A stretch of 64,000 nucleotides of DNA from Gammaproteobacteria bacterium (GCA_018824405.1 JAHJGO010000011.1:109783-173782); one strand, 5' to 3'; numbered from the stretch's first letter, positions 39,670 through 47,781 are shown. Notes: generated by a model from the letters alone, not told the origin. Numbers and translations are program-made.

Positions 39670-40329
39670 ATGCGCCTGCTGCTGGTTGAAGACGATCCGC
39701 TGCTCGGAGACGGCATCCGTGTCGGCCTGCAACAGTCCGGCTTTGTCGTGGACTGGGTGAAGGACGGGCTGGCCGCGAAACTGGCGCTGGAAGCAGAGGC
39801 CTATGCGCTGGTGGTGCTGGACCTCGGCCTGCCGCGCCTGTCCGGAACGGATCTGTTGAAATGGCTGCGCGCTACGGGCAATGACACCCCGGTGCTCATC
39901 CTCACTGCCAGAGATGCCGTGGGGGACCGGGTTGGCGGTCTCGATGCTGGCGCTGATGATTATCTGATCAAACCCTTTGATCTGGATGAACTGTCGGCCA
40001 GAATCCGCGCCTTGCTGCGGCGTGCCGGCGGACGTGCCACACCCCTGATTGTGCACGGCCAACTGGAAATCGACCCTGCATCCCGCCAGGTGACGCTGGC
40101 GGGCAAGCCGGTCGAGCTTTCTCCTCGGGAATACGCCATCCTGCTGGCGCTGCTGGAGGGGGCTGGCCGTGCCCTGTCGCGCGAACAGCTGGAGCAGGGT
40201 TTATATGGCTGGGGCGACGAAGTGGAAAGCAACGCGGTGGAAGTGCATATCCACCATCTGCGAAAGAAACTCGGTGCCGAGCTGATCCGCACCATTCGCG
40301 GGGTGGGCTATCTGGTGGACAAGGCATGA
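39670..40329 (+). CDS. OmpR/QseB/PmrA-family response regulator
   Basis: A 219 aa regulator with a receiver domain (phospho-acceptor Asp51, Lys at about 101 in LIKPFD) and a winged-helix DNA-binding domain (about 125-219, ending TIRGVGYLVDKA). It matches the QseB/PmrA subgroup. It follows the cytochrome genes after 50 bases, and its stop overlaps the kinase start by 4 bases. It is the natural candidate to bind the TTAAG direct repeat at 37765-37781. Confidence 0.92.
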   Translation: MRLLLVEDDPLLGDGIRVGLQQSGFVVDWVKDGLAAKLALEAEAYALVVLDLGLPRLSGTDLLKWLRATGNDTPVLILTARDAVGDRVGGLDAGADDYLIKPFDLDELSARIRALLRRAGGRATPLIVHGQLEIDPASRQVTLAGKPVELSPREYAILLALLEGAGRALSREQLEQGLYGWGDEVESNAVEVHIHHLRKKLGAELIRTIRGVGYLVDKA

Positions 40330-41678
40330 AATCCCTGCGCGCCAAACTGCTGCTGCTGCTCCTTGCCATCATTTCGGCTGCCTGGATCGTGACCGCCGGG
40401 TTCATCTATTTCGACGCCCACCACGAGATCGATGAGCTGTTCGATGCCCAGCTTGCCCAGTCGGCCCTGGTGCTGCTGGCCCAGGCCGGGCATGACCTCA
40501 AGGATGCGCGCGAGGACGATGACGGCATTGCAACTGAAATTGCCGGCGCCGGCCACAAATATGAACGCAAGATCGCCTTCCAGATCTGGGATGAGCATGA
40601 GCGCCTGCTGTTGCGCTCCGCCAGCGCGCCGGCGGAGCCGCTGGCAGCGAGGAAGCGTGGTTTTGCCGACAGCATGATCGAGGGCAAGCCATGGCGGGTT
40701 TTTACCCAGCATGATGAGGACGGCGAAATCCGGGTACAGGTAGGTGAGCGCCATGAGGTGCGCAATGAACTGGCCGCCTCCGTGGCCCTGCGCCTGCTGC
40801 TGCCCCTGGGTATTGCCCTGCCGGTGCTGGCCTTGCTGATCTGGTTCGCTGTTGGCAAGGGCTTGAGCCCCTTGCGGCGCATCGGCAGCGAAGTCGCGCA
40901 ACGCGATCCCGCCAATCTTGCGCCGCTGGAGGAGCGCACCGCCCCGGCCGAAATTACGCCCCTGCTGCATGCACTCAATGCGCTGCTGGGCCGGCTGGAT
41001 ACGGCGCTGGAAAGCGAGCGGCGTTTTACTGCCGATGCCGCGCACGAACTGCGCACCCCGCTCGCCGCGCTGAAAATCCAGGCGCAGGTTGCCCGCCGCG
41101 CCGAAAATGAGGTTCAGCGCACCGCAGCTCTGGACAACCTGATTTTGGGCGTGGATCGCGCAACCCATCTGATCGGACAATTGCTGACCCTGGCGCGGCT
41201 TGAGCCCACGGGCGGCAGCGCTGTCCTCATGGCGGACTGCGACCTGGCGGCTTTTGCCCGCCAGACGCTGGCCGATCTGGCTCCGGCAGCGCTGGACAAG
41301 GAAATCGGGCTTGACCTCTCCGGCCCCGATTCGGCCATGATCAAAGGCAACGCCGACATGCTCGGCATCCTGCTGCGCAACCTGGTGGATAACGCCATTC
41401 GCTATACGCCCAGAAAGGGGCAAGTAAGCGTTTCCCTGCAGGAGGAGCAAGGCCGGGTACTGCTCGAAGTGACGGACAGCGGTCCGGGCATCCCGGAGCA
41501 GGAGCGGCAGCGGGTGCTCGACCGCTTTTACCGCATCCTTGGCAGCGATGCCGCAGGCAGCGGCCTGGGGCTTTCCATCGTAAAACGCATTGCAGATTGC
41601 CACGAGGCGTCGCTCACTCTGGGAGATGTTGAGCAAGGTGCAGGCCTTAAAGTGAGTATGGCGTTCTCTTTGAGCTGA
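40326..41678 (+). CDS. QseC/PmrB-like sensor histidine kinase
   Basis: A 450 aa membrane kinase with two transmembrane segments (about 9-28 and 157-177) flanking a periplasmic sensor domain, a short HAMP linker, and the HisKA/HATPase core. The phospho-acceptor is His240 in DAAHELRTPLAALK. The ATP domain shows LRNLVDNAIRYTP, DSGPGIPE and GSGLGLSIV. It pairs with the regulator upstream. The cytochrome neighbours suggest a redox-, metal- or cationic-stress signal (inference). Confidence 0.92.
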   Translation: MKSLRAKLLLLLLAIISAAWIVTAGFIYFDAHHEIDELFDAQLAQSALVLLAQAGHDLKDAREDDDGIATEIAGAGHKYERKIAFQIWDEHERLLLRSASAPAEPLAARKRGFADSMIEGKPWRVFTQHDEDGEIRVQVGERHEVRNELAASVALRLLLPLGIALPVLALLIWFAVGKGLSPLRRIGSEVAQRDPANLAPLEERTAPAEITPLLHALNALLGRLDTALESERRFTADAAHELRTPLAALKIQAQVARRAENEVQRTAALDNLILGVDRATHLIGQLLTLARLEPTGGSAVLMADCDLAAFARQTLADLAPAALDKEIGLDLSGPDSAMIKGNADMLGILLRNLVDNAIRYTPRKGQVSVSLQEEQGRVLLEVTDSGPGIPEQERQRVLDRFYRILGSDAAGSGLGLSIVKRIADCHEASLTLGDVEQGAGLKVSMAFSLS

Positions 41679-41949
41679 ATTTGCCAATCAGCACCCATTG
41701 TGAAACTGGTACATCATGGGTAAGCGCGGCAATAAAGGTGGGAAATTCCTTCTATACCTACAAGGCTCGTTCCAAGTGTGTCAGCACCCATTGCCAAATG
41801 TAGTAAGTATCCAACCGGCTTGCAGACGCGGAAGCTGAAATATTTCGGGAGCTAAATATTTACCCTGATAATTCCGGGAAACAGGGTTCTTCTACACTGT
41901 CAGCACTGAAATGAATGTTGGGCGACATTCGCGGCTGACCCCCCACTAC

Positions 41950-42306
41950 TTAGTTGAGCCTGACTTCACGCCCCCGATTCCACGGCATGTGCTTAAGTAC
42001 CAGCGCTATGCTGCAACGCCCGAAGAAGGTCACCATGATGGTCCCCAGCAGAAGGATGATGTAGATGAATATCCGCACCTCAGGCCACAGCCCAAAGAGC
42101 GTAAAGGCAAAATAGACAAGCCGGATCTGGGTCGGAAATGCACTCAGACTTTTTTCCTGCGCCAGAAAGAAAATAACCTGCACCGCGCTAATGCCTATCA
42201 CAGCGTAATAGCCCGGGGGCCAGCCCGCGATTGCAGCAACAATGAAAGCCAGCGTTGCCGCCCAAAACCACCAGCGAATGTCTGTCGCGTTAATTTTTAG
42301 TTCCAT
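41950..42306 (-). CDS. Small membrane protein of unknown function
   Basis: A 118 aa protein with about three hydrophobic helices (IRWWFWAATLAFIVAAIAGW at 9-28, YYAVIGISAVQVIFFLA, and VRIFIYIILLLGTIMVTFFG) and a basic C-terminus (NRGREVRLN). The start ATG at 42306 follows a strong GGGAGGAAT ribosome-binding site. I do not recognise the family. It stands alone, convergent with the kinase gene and 318 bases from the end of amtB. The 271 bases between it and the kinase hold a 13-base direct repeat but no gene. Confidence 0.7.
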   Translation of the reverse strand: MELKINATDIRWWFWAATLAFIVAAIAGWPPGYYAVIGISAVQVIFFLAQEKSLSAFPTQIRLVYFAFTLFGLWPEVRIFIYIILLLGTIMVTFFGRCSIALVLKHMPWNRGREVRLN

Positions 42307-42624
42307 GATTCCTCCCTGGTATGGTTGTTGAAGATTGGCCAAATTCTATTCGCCCAACGATTTACAAAGCCGACGAAAATTGCCATATCGCGGGCATTCA
42401 GGATGATGGAAGGTCTGCGTACTGAAATGGCATATGCGGTATGGATTAAATGCTTTATTTTCATTTACGGCAAGTTTGCCTATGGCGCATCGAATGAGTG
42501 CCGCAGAATTCCGGGCAAAAAAAGGGCGGCTTGCGCCGCCCTAAATCCACTCCGGGGGGAGATGGATGGAGAGAATTACGAAGTGCCCTGCGGATGCCGG
42601 ATTCGGCATCCGTAGGATTTTCTA
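42307..42624. other. Intergenic stretch between the small membrane protein and amtB
   Basis: No gene is supported here. The right half holds the amtB terminator (42517-42541) and a second perfect hairpin with 9-base stem CGGATGCCG/CGGCATCCG and a GATT loop (42591-42612) between the amtB stop and that terminator. The left half presumably includes the promoter of the small membrane protein. A 96-codon open frame crosses the terminator, lacks a ribosome-binding site and is not credible. Confidence 0.6.
42517..42541 (-). terminator. Rho-independent terminator of the torF-glnK-amtB operon
   Basis: On the minus strand GGGCGGC pairs with GCCGCCC around a 4-base loop and is followed by seven T residues (A tract at 42517-42523 on the plus strand). 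It lies about 85 bases beyond the amtB stop. Confidence 0.88.
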
Positions 42625-44043
42625 TCAGTCCACACGCTCGCCGTGCAGGCTGACGTCGAGACCTTCGCGCTCTTCCTCTTCGGAAACACGCAGGCCGATT
42701 ACCATGTCGATCACCTTGAGGATGATGTAGGAGGCGATCGCGGTATAGGCTACCGTGGCGGCAACCCCGACCAGCTGGGTGACGACCTGAGCGCCATTGC
42801 CTTCGATCAGGCCGGAGGCTGCGTCGCCGCCGATGGCCTTGACTGCGAACACGCCGGTGAGCAGTGCGCCGACGATACCGCCGATGCCATGCACGCCGAA
42901 TGCGTCGAGCGAGTCGTCATAGCCCATCATGCGCTTGAGGGAAGTGGCACCCCAGTAGCACACCACACCTGATATCAGGCCGATGATCAGCGCACCCATG
43001 GGGGCGACAAAACCGGCCGCCGGGGTGATTGCAACCAGGCCGCCCACGGCACCGGATGCGATGCCCAGCACGGAAGGCTTGCCCTTGGCCAGCCACTCGG
43101 CAAACATCCAGGCCAGCGCTGCAGCTGCTGCGGCGATCTGGGTTACTGCCATGGCCATGCCGGCACGGTTGTCAGCAGCCAGGGCGGAGCCGGCATTGAA
43201 GCCGAACCAGCCTACCCACAGCATGGCTGCACCGATCAGGGTGAGCGTCAGGTTGTGCGGTGCCATCGGCTCTTTTCCGTAGCCGATACGCTTGCCCAGC
43301 ATGATGGCGATGACCAGACCGGCGATACCGGCGTTGATGTGCACCACGGTGCCGCCGGCGTAGTCCAGAATGCCCTTGGTGAACAGCCAGCCGGTGCCTT
43401 CCCATACCCAGTGGGTAATCGGTGCGTACACCACCAGCGACCAGATACCCATGAACCACATCATGGCGGAGAACTTCATGCGGTCGGCAAAGGCACCGGT
43501 GATCAGGGCCGGAGTGATGATGGCAAACGTCATCTGGAAGATCACGAACACGGTTTCCGGAATGTTTGCGCCCGCTACACCGGTCAGGGAATCAAGATTC
43601 ACGCCGTTGAGGAACATCTTGTCCAGGCCGCCAATGAAGCCGCTGCCGGGGGTGAAGGCCAGGCTGTAACCGGCCACCATCCAGAGGACGGACATCAGGG
43701 CTGCAATCGCAAAGCTTTGCATCATGATGGCCAGCACGTTTTTCTTGCGCACCATGCCGCCGTAGAACAGCGCCAGGCCGGGAATGGTCATGAACAGCAC
43801 CAGAGCGGTAGCAGTCAGCATCCAGGCGGTATTGCCGCTATCGAGCTTGAGTTCAGGATCAGTTGCGGCTGCAGCTTCGGGTGCCGCGGCCGGTGCAACA
43901 GCTTCAGGCATCGCAGGAGCGGTTTCGAGCGCCGGCGCAGTTGCTGCCGGTTGATCGGCAAGCGGCGCGGCGTCTTCCGCCATCACCGGGCCAGCCAGCC
44001 CCAGGACGCCCAGCAGGGCGATCATGCTAAACAGTTTTTTCAT
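42625..44043 (-). CDS. amtB: Ammonium transporter
   Basis: Inner-membrane trimeric ammonium channel of 472 aa. It begins with a signal-peptide-like segment (cleavage after VMA, about 22) and an Ala/Pro-rich linker (about 24-60) before the eleven-helix Amt core. Core features include the periplasmic recruitment and gating aromatics region and the paired pore histidines (THWVWEGTGWL and FGVHGIGGIVGALLTG). It is last in the operon torF-glnK-amtB and should be inhibited by unmodified GlnK when nitrogen is plentiful. Confidence 0.96.
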   Translation of the reverse strand: MKKLFSMIALLGVLGLAGPVMAEDAAPLADQPAATAPALETAPAMPEAVAPAAAPEAAAATDPELKLDSGNTAWMLTATALVLFMTIPGLALFYGGMVRKKNVLAIMMQSFAIAALMSVLWMVAGYSLAFTPGSGFIGGLDKMFLNGVNLDSLTGVAGANIPETVFVIFQMTFAIITPALITGAFADRMKFSAMMWFMGIWSLVVYAPITHWVWEGTGWLFTKGILDYAGGTVVHINAGIAGLVIAIMLGKRIGYGKEPMAPHNLTLTLIGAAMLWVGWFGFNAGSALAADNRAGMAMAVTQIAAAAAALAWMFAEWLAKGKPSVLGIASGAVGGLVAITPAAGFVAPMGALIIGLISGVVCYWGATSLKRMMGYDDSLDAFGVHGIGGIVGALLTGVFAVKAIGGDAASGLIEGNGAQVVTQLVGVAATVAYTAIASYIILKVIDMVIGLRVSEEEEREGLDVSLHGERVD

Positions 44044-44055
44044 GACTTGCTCCTT

Positions 44056-44451
<396 letters not shown>

Positions 44452-45210
44452 TTAGAATGCTTTGGTGACGGATAGAACAAAGCGGCCATCGGCAATCTTG
44501 CTACCCTTTACCGTATACAGATTGTCGTCCGCATTGGTGTCGATATACGCTCCAGTGACGCTCAGGCCGCCGCCGAAATCCTTGGTCACGCCGACCTTGT
44601 AGTCGGTGTAACTGAAATCGGAGTAGTTCTTGATTTTCTGGTGGCCGGCATGCAGGCCGAGACTGAAGCCGCTGCCCAGATCAAAATTGGCGCTGGCATC
44701 GATGTAGCTGGAACCCTTGCTGTTGTCGTAACCGAACAGGTTGGAAAGGCTGTGGGAGTATTTCAGGGTGAACATCTTGTAACTGCCCGCGACATAAAGC
44801 TCGTCGGTATTGGGGCTTACAAACCCGGCCGGGTAGCTGCCGGGATATTCATAGCGCAGGTAACCGACGTCATAGCTGAAGTCGTCGTTGATCTTGCCCT
44901 TGTAGCCGCCGTAGAGATCAATCTCCACGCTGCTGCTGGCGCCTGCGCCAACATCTTCCAGCCAGCTGATGTTGGAGCCCCAGACGCCGGCGTAGAATCC
45001 ACTGGCGTGAGCATAATCAAAGCCGCCTTGCAGGGCCATTTTTTCACGTGTCTGAGAAATGCCGCGATAAACGTATTCGGAAGCCAGTGTCACGTTTGCG
45101 CTGATGGGGGAAGCAGCAGCGGCCTCTTCGGCCATTGCAGATGTGGAAACCATCAGGCTGGGGGCACTGACGACACCGGCAATCAACAGCATTTTGGTCA
45201 ACTTGCGCAT
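44452..45210 (-). CDS. TorF family putative porin
   Basis: A 252 aa outer-membrane beta-barrel protein with a signal peptide (cleavage after AMA, about 27), an N-terminal conserved ANVTLASEYVYRGISQT segment, alternating beta strands and a terminal Phe. It belongs to the TIGR02001/TorF group, which in betaproteobacteria sits before glnK-amtB and is thought to help small nitrogenous solutes cross the outer membrane. The ATG at 45210 follows GGAGAAGA. The frame is open upstream, but that stretch lies close to the promoter and has no signal peptide at its start. Confidence 0.85.
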   Translation of the reverse strand: MRKLTKMLLIAGVVSAPSLMVSTSAMAEEAAAASPISANVTLASEYVYRGISQTREKMALQGGFDYAHASGFYAGVWGSNISWLEDVGAGASSSVEIDLYGGYKGKINDDFSYDVGYLRYEYPGSYPAGFVSPNTDELYVAGSYKMFTLKYSHSLSNLFGYDNSKGSSYIDASANFDLGSGFSLGLHAGHQKIKNYSDFSYTDYKVGVTKDFGGGLSVTGAYIDTNADDNLYTVKGSKIADGRFVLSVTKAF

Positions 45211-45269
45211 TTTCTTCTCCTTGAAATATTGAACTGAAATAATCAAATCTATTACCACGACTTCTCTTA

Positions 45270-45285
45270 AGCACGTACTGTGCCA
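45270..45285 (-). promoter_or_regulatory. Sigma-54 promoter of torF-glnK-amtB
   Basis: The minus strand reads TGGCACAGTACGTGCT. The invariant GG (-24) and GC (-12) have the required 10-base separation, and only one base of the TTGC element differs from consensus. The predicted start is near 45258, about 48 bases before the torF ATG. Two NtrC-type sites lie about 80-125 bases upstream, which strengthens the call. Confidence 0.85.
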
Positions 45286-45364
45286 GATTGTTTCATACGT
45301 AAAATCAACACCATACAATTACTTTCAAATGAGTGATAAAAAAATAGGCACAAACTCGAGGCGA

Positions 45365-45394
45365 TGCACCGGCTTGGTGCACCAATGCTGTGCA
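45365..45394 (-). promoter_or_regulatory. Two overlapping NtrC-binding sites
   Basis: TGCACCGGCTTGGTGCA (45365-45381) and TGCACCAATGCTGTGCA (45378-45394) each fit the 17-base NtrC consensus TGCAC-N7-GTGCA and share a TGCA. They lie at enhancer distance from the sigma-54 promoter of torF-glnK-amtB. They are also about 75 bases before ubiK, though ubiK control by them is not expected. Confidence 0.85.
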
Positions 45395-45468
45395 TGCTCT
45401 ACCCGCTATTGCGTGGCGGAGCAGAAAAAGGGTGATTTCTGGTAGACTTCGCGCAACAGGAGGATGTC

Positions 45469-45726
45469 ATGCTCAACCATAAAGTACTCGATGAAATCAA
45501 CGCCAAAATCAGCCAGGTGCTGGCTGCTTCGCCCGCGGGGGATGTGGAGAAAAACCTGCGGGCTTCCTTGCAGGGTCTGTTTTCCAGGCTGGATCTGGTG
45601 ACGCGGGAGGAGTTCGAGGTACAGCAGGCGGTGCTGGTGCGCACTCGTGAAAAACTGGACCGGCTGGAGGTCCAAGTGGCTGCCATGGAAAAGCAATTCC
45701 GGACAGAGTCAGTCAAACAACAGTAA
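45469..45726 (+). CDS. ubiK: Ubiquinone biosynthesis accessory factor UbiK
   Basis: An 85 aa protein with a short N-terminal amphipathic helix and a C-terminal coiled coil (TREEFEVQQAVLVRTREKLDRLE, within about 44-66), matching the YqiC/BMFP family. It supports aerobic ubiquinone synthesis with UbiJ and binds lipids. It diverges from torF-glnK-amtB and is often followed directly by yifB in related genomes; here yifB is 8.9 kb downstream. Confidence 0.9.
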   Translation: MLNHKVLDEINAKISQVLAASPAGDVEKNLRASLQGLFSRLDLVTREEFEVQQAVLVRTREKLDRLEVQVAAMEKQFRTESVKQQ

Positions 45727-45849
45727 ATATCCACCCATCGCGGCAATGTGCTAAAGAAGGCAAGGATTCACTATTGCGGAGAGGTGCGAGCAACAGCGCA
45801 CCTGCCTGCTCGCATCTCTACGATTGGATATGGCCGCTCAGGCCGAGCC

Positions 45850-46581
45850 TCACACCTTGATGTAACCCCAGCCCTGCTTCAGGCGCAGGGTGATCTCGCC
45901 CAGGGCGGAAGGCGCAACGCCGGTATTGGGCAGCAAGTGAACATTCACCCCTTTTGCGTGCAAATTCCTGATGGTTTGGCCGCAAGCCATTAGAGAGAGC
46001 GCGGGGTACTTTTCCTGCATCAGGCTGATTCGCTGCGCAAAGGGTGAAACATCCGCACGCAGTAACTCCAGTCCTTTGCTGTTGGCTATGATTTCCACCT
46101 GGATTGTCTGGTTTGCGTGCATGGCGTTGGCGAGCAGGTTTTCAGCCTCGTCCAGCGCGTTTTTCAGCCGGACCTGGTTGGACGTGCCAACATGAATCAT
46201 GAGTTTATGCGAATTAGCTCCGATGTCGTTGCGCTGCACGGTTTGCAGCGAACGCATGATTTCCTGGTCGGAACCGTAACCGACCCAGTGGTGGGCAAAC
46301 CAGCCGGACATGTTGCCGATCACCAGCAACAGGCAAGCAGCAAGAGCCTGAGGATAGGGCGTGCCACTCAGCCAGCCTTTTTTCTGCGTATGCGCAGGCT
46401 GGGGCGGGTGCAGGTAGGCATGCTGCACTTTTTCCTTTAGCCCGCGCAGTTCACATACACGCTCCTTGAGTGCTTCATCATGCTCGACCAGATCAAAGGC
46501 CCGGCTTTTCTCGGCCGGCTCAAGCTGATCGTCCACAAAAGCGTTCAGGAACTCGTCCGAAATGCTTTGATCCTGCTTCAT
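45850..46581 (-). CDS. Anti-sigma factor with periplasmic DsrE-like domain
   Basis: A 243 aa protein with an unusual build. Residues 1-60 form a cytoplasmic anti-sigma-type domain (SDEFLNAFVDDQLEPAEK) without the zinc HX3CX2C motif. One transmembrane helix follows (about 77-96, PQALAACLLLVIGNMSGWFA), and residues 124-243 form a periplasmic DsrE/DsrF-like domain. That domain has a single cysteine, Cys200, in LMACGQTIRNL and ends KQGWGYIKV. It resembles the secreted DsrE protein encoded next door (VACENTMKAQ, KEGYAYIRP). Its start overlaps the ECF sigma stop by 4 bases. It probably senses a sulfur species or thiol state outside the membrane and releases the sigma factor (inference). Confidence 0.85.
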   Translation of the reverse strand: MKQDQSISDEFLNAFVDDQLEPAEKSRAFDLVEHDEALKERVCELRGLKEKVQHAYLHPPQPAHTQKKGWLSGTPYPQALAACLLLVIGNMSGWFAHHWVGYGSDQEIMRSLQTVQRNDIGANSHKLMIHVGTSNQVRLKNALDEAENLLANAMHANQTIQVEIIANSKGLELLRADVSPFAQRISLMQEKYPALSLMACGQTIRNLHAKGVNVHLLPNTGVAPSALGEITLRLKQGWGYIKV

Positions 46582-47141
46582 TTGACCCTCCTAAGCGGGG
46601 TAATTTGCTGAGTCTGCCGTGTGGGCGAGAGCTCCTGCAGTAATTCCTTTAACGAACGCCTGGCGCGGCATAAGCGGCTCATTACGGTGCCTGCTGGCAC
46701 GCCCAGTATGCTCGCGACCTCGGCATAGGAAAATTCTTCAAGATCCACCAGCGTGAGTACCTGGCGCTGCCCAAAAGGAAGCTGGGAAATAGCAGCCCTC
46801 ACTCGATCAACGATCTGGTTCTGTGCATGCGCATCTTCCGGTGTGTCCGTGTTGGCGTAGCGAAAATCCTCGATTTCATCAATGTCATCCATTTCCCGAT
46901 GCTGGCGGAAATGGTCATGCCAGCAATTATTGAGAATACGGAACAGCCAGCTATTCAAAAGCTCGGGATCGCGTAGTTGGCCCACATTCTTCAGTGCCTT
47001 GGACAGGGTTTCCTGTACCAGATCGTCGGCCAGTGCCGAATTGTGACACCAGGAAAAAGCAACCCGATAGAGCTTCGTACGGCTTTGCTCCAGCTGTTTG
47101 CGAAGGTCGCGGGTGCGGCAGATCAGGGAAAGGATTTTCAT
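46578..47141 (-). CDS. ECF-type RNA polymerase sigma factor
   Basis: A 187 aa extracytoplasmic-function sigma factor. Region 2 spans about 21-85 (YRVAFSWCHNSALADDLVQE, LLNSWLFRILNNCWHD) and region 4 about 112-168 (LPFGQRQVLTLVDLEEFSYA, then the helix-turn-helix VASILGVPAGTVMSRLCRAR). It is coupled to the anti-sigma-DsrE gene by a 4-base overlap. A promoter with the same motif as that of the divergent dsrE-porin unit lies just upstream, suggesting autoregulation. Confidence 0.93.
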   Translation of the reverse strand: MKILSLICRTRDLRKQLEQSRTKLYRVAFSWCHNSALADDLVQETLSKALKNVGQLRDPELLNSWLFRILNNCWHDHFRQHREMDDIDEIEDFRYANTDTPEDAHAQNQIVDRVRAAISQLPFGQRQVLTLVDLEEFSYAEVASILGVPAGTVMSRLCRARRSLKELLQELSPTRQTQQITPLRRVK

Positions 47142-47181
47142 CGTACCGGGATGTCGACCTGAAAATTGAACTTAAGTATAC

Positions 47182-47208
47182 GACGCGACAACCAGCGAAA
47201 ATATTCCA
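47182..47208 (-). promoter_or_regulatory. Candidate ECF promoter of the sigma/anti-sigma operon
   Basis: On the minus strand TGGAATA (47208-47202) is followed after 16 bases by CGTC (47185-47182). This is an ECF-like -35/-10 pair about 40 bases before the sigma-factor ATG, and it is the same pattern as the divergent promoter at 47239-47265. Confidence 0.65.
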
Positions 47209-47238
47209 TATTTCGCAATTATTTAATTTGTTGGAAAG

Positions 47239-47265
47239 TGGAATAGATGCCATGAGCCTGACGTC
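47239..47265 (+). promoter_or_regulatory. Candidate ECF promoter of dsrE-porin
   Basis: TGGAATA (47239-47245), 16 bases, then CGTC (47262-47265). It matches the promoter of the divergent sigma operon in both elements and spacing, and leaves a leader of about 50 bases before the DsrE-family ATG. Confidence 0.68.
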
Positions 47266-47325
47266 TTTAATTGCAGTGGCAAGTCATCGCCACTATACAA
47301 AAACTACTTAAGGAGACAACAAGCC

Positions 47326-47781
47326 ATGAAACCTATTCATCAATTCCGCACACTCGCCACGGCCATTGCCTTGGCCCTTACGTTCGCATCAACAGGTGTC
47401 CAGGCTGTCGATGCGCCTACCCCGCAAGCAGAGATGGAGAAACAAAAAGTGGTGTTCCAGGTGAGCGCGAGCGACCCGAAAATCTGGAACCTTGCGCTCA
47501 ACAACGCGAAAAATGTGCAGCAGGAAATCGGTGCCAAGAATGCGGAGGTTGAAATCGTCGTTTATGGCCCGGGAATCGGCATGCTCAAGTTCGATTCGGC
47601 GGTGGCAAGCCGGATTGACGAGGCGGTCGGCGACGGCGTCAAGGTCGTTGCCTGCGAGAACACCATGAAGGCGCAAAAACTCAGCCGGGACGACATGCTG
47701 GCTTCCGCCGGCTATGTACCAGCTGGGGTGGTCGAGCTGATGAAAAAACAGAAAGAAGGCTACGCCTACATCCGCCCCTAG
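47326..47781 (+). CDS. Secreted DsrE-family protein
   Basis: A 151 aa protein with a signal peptide (cleavage after VQA, residue 27) and a DsrE-like domain (about 41-151). Its only cysteine, Cys110, lies in VVACENTMKAQ, the position used for persulfide transfer in sulfur-relay DsrE proteins. It ends KEGYAYIRP. Cytoplasmic DsrE proteins carry sulfur; exported ones are poorly understood. It resembles the sensor domain of the nearby anti-sigma factor and is followed by a porin after 65 bases. The ribosome-binding site is AAGGAG. Confidence 0.87.
   Translation: MKPIHQFRTLATAIALALTFASTGVQAVDAPTPQAEMEKQKVVFQVSASDPKIWNLALNNAKNVQQEIGAKNAEVEIVVYGPGIGMLKFDSAVASRIDEAVGDGVKVVACENTMKAQKLSRDDMLASAGYVPAGVVELMKKQKEGYAYIRP

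Noticed and set aside
40308-41687. A 459-codon open frame opposite the QseC-like kinase
   Set aside because: It mirrors the kinase gene almost exactly and is rich in Gln, His and Arg, as usual for antisense shadows. No family resemblance.
45211-45318. A longer torF reading frame starting at 45318
   Set aside because: It would run through the sigma-54 promoter and put the signal peptide internally. The ATG at 45210 has a good ribosome-binding site.
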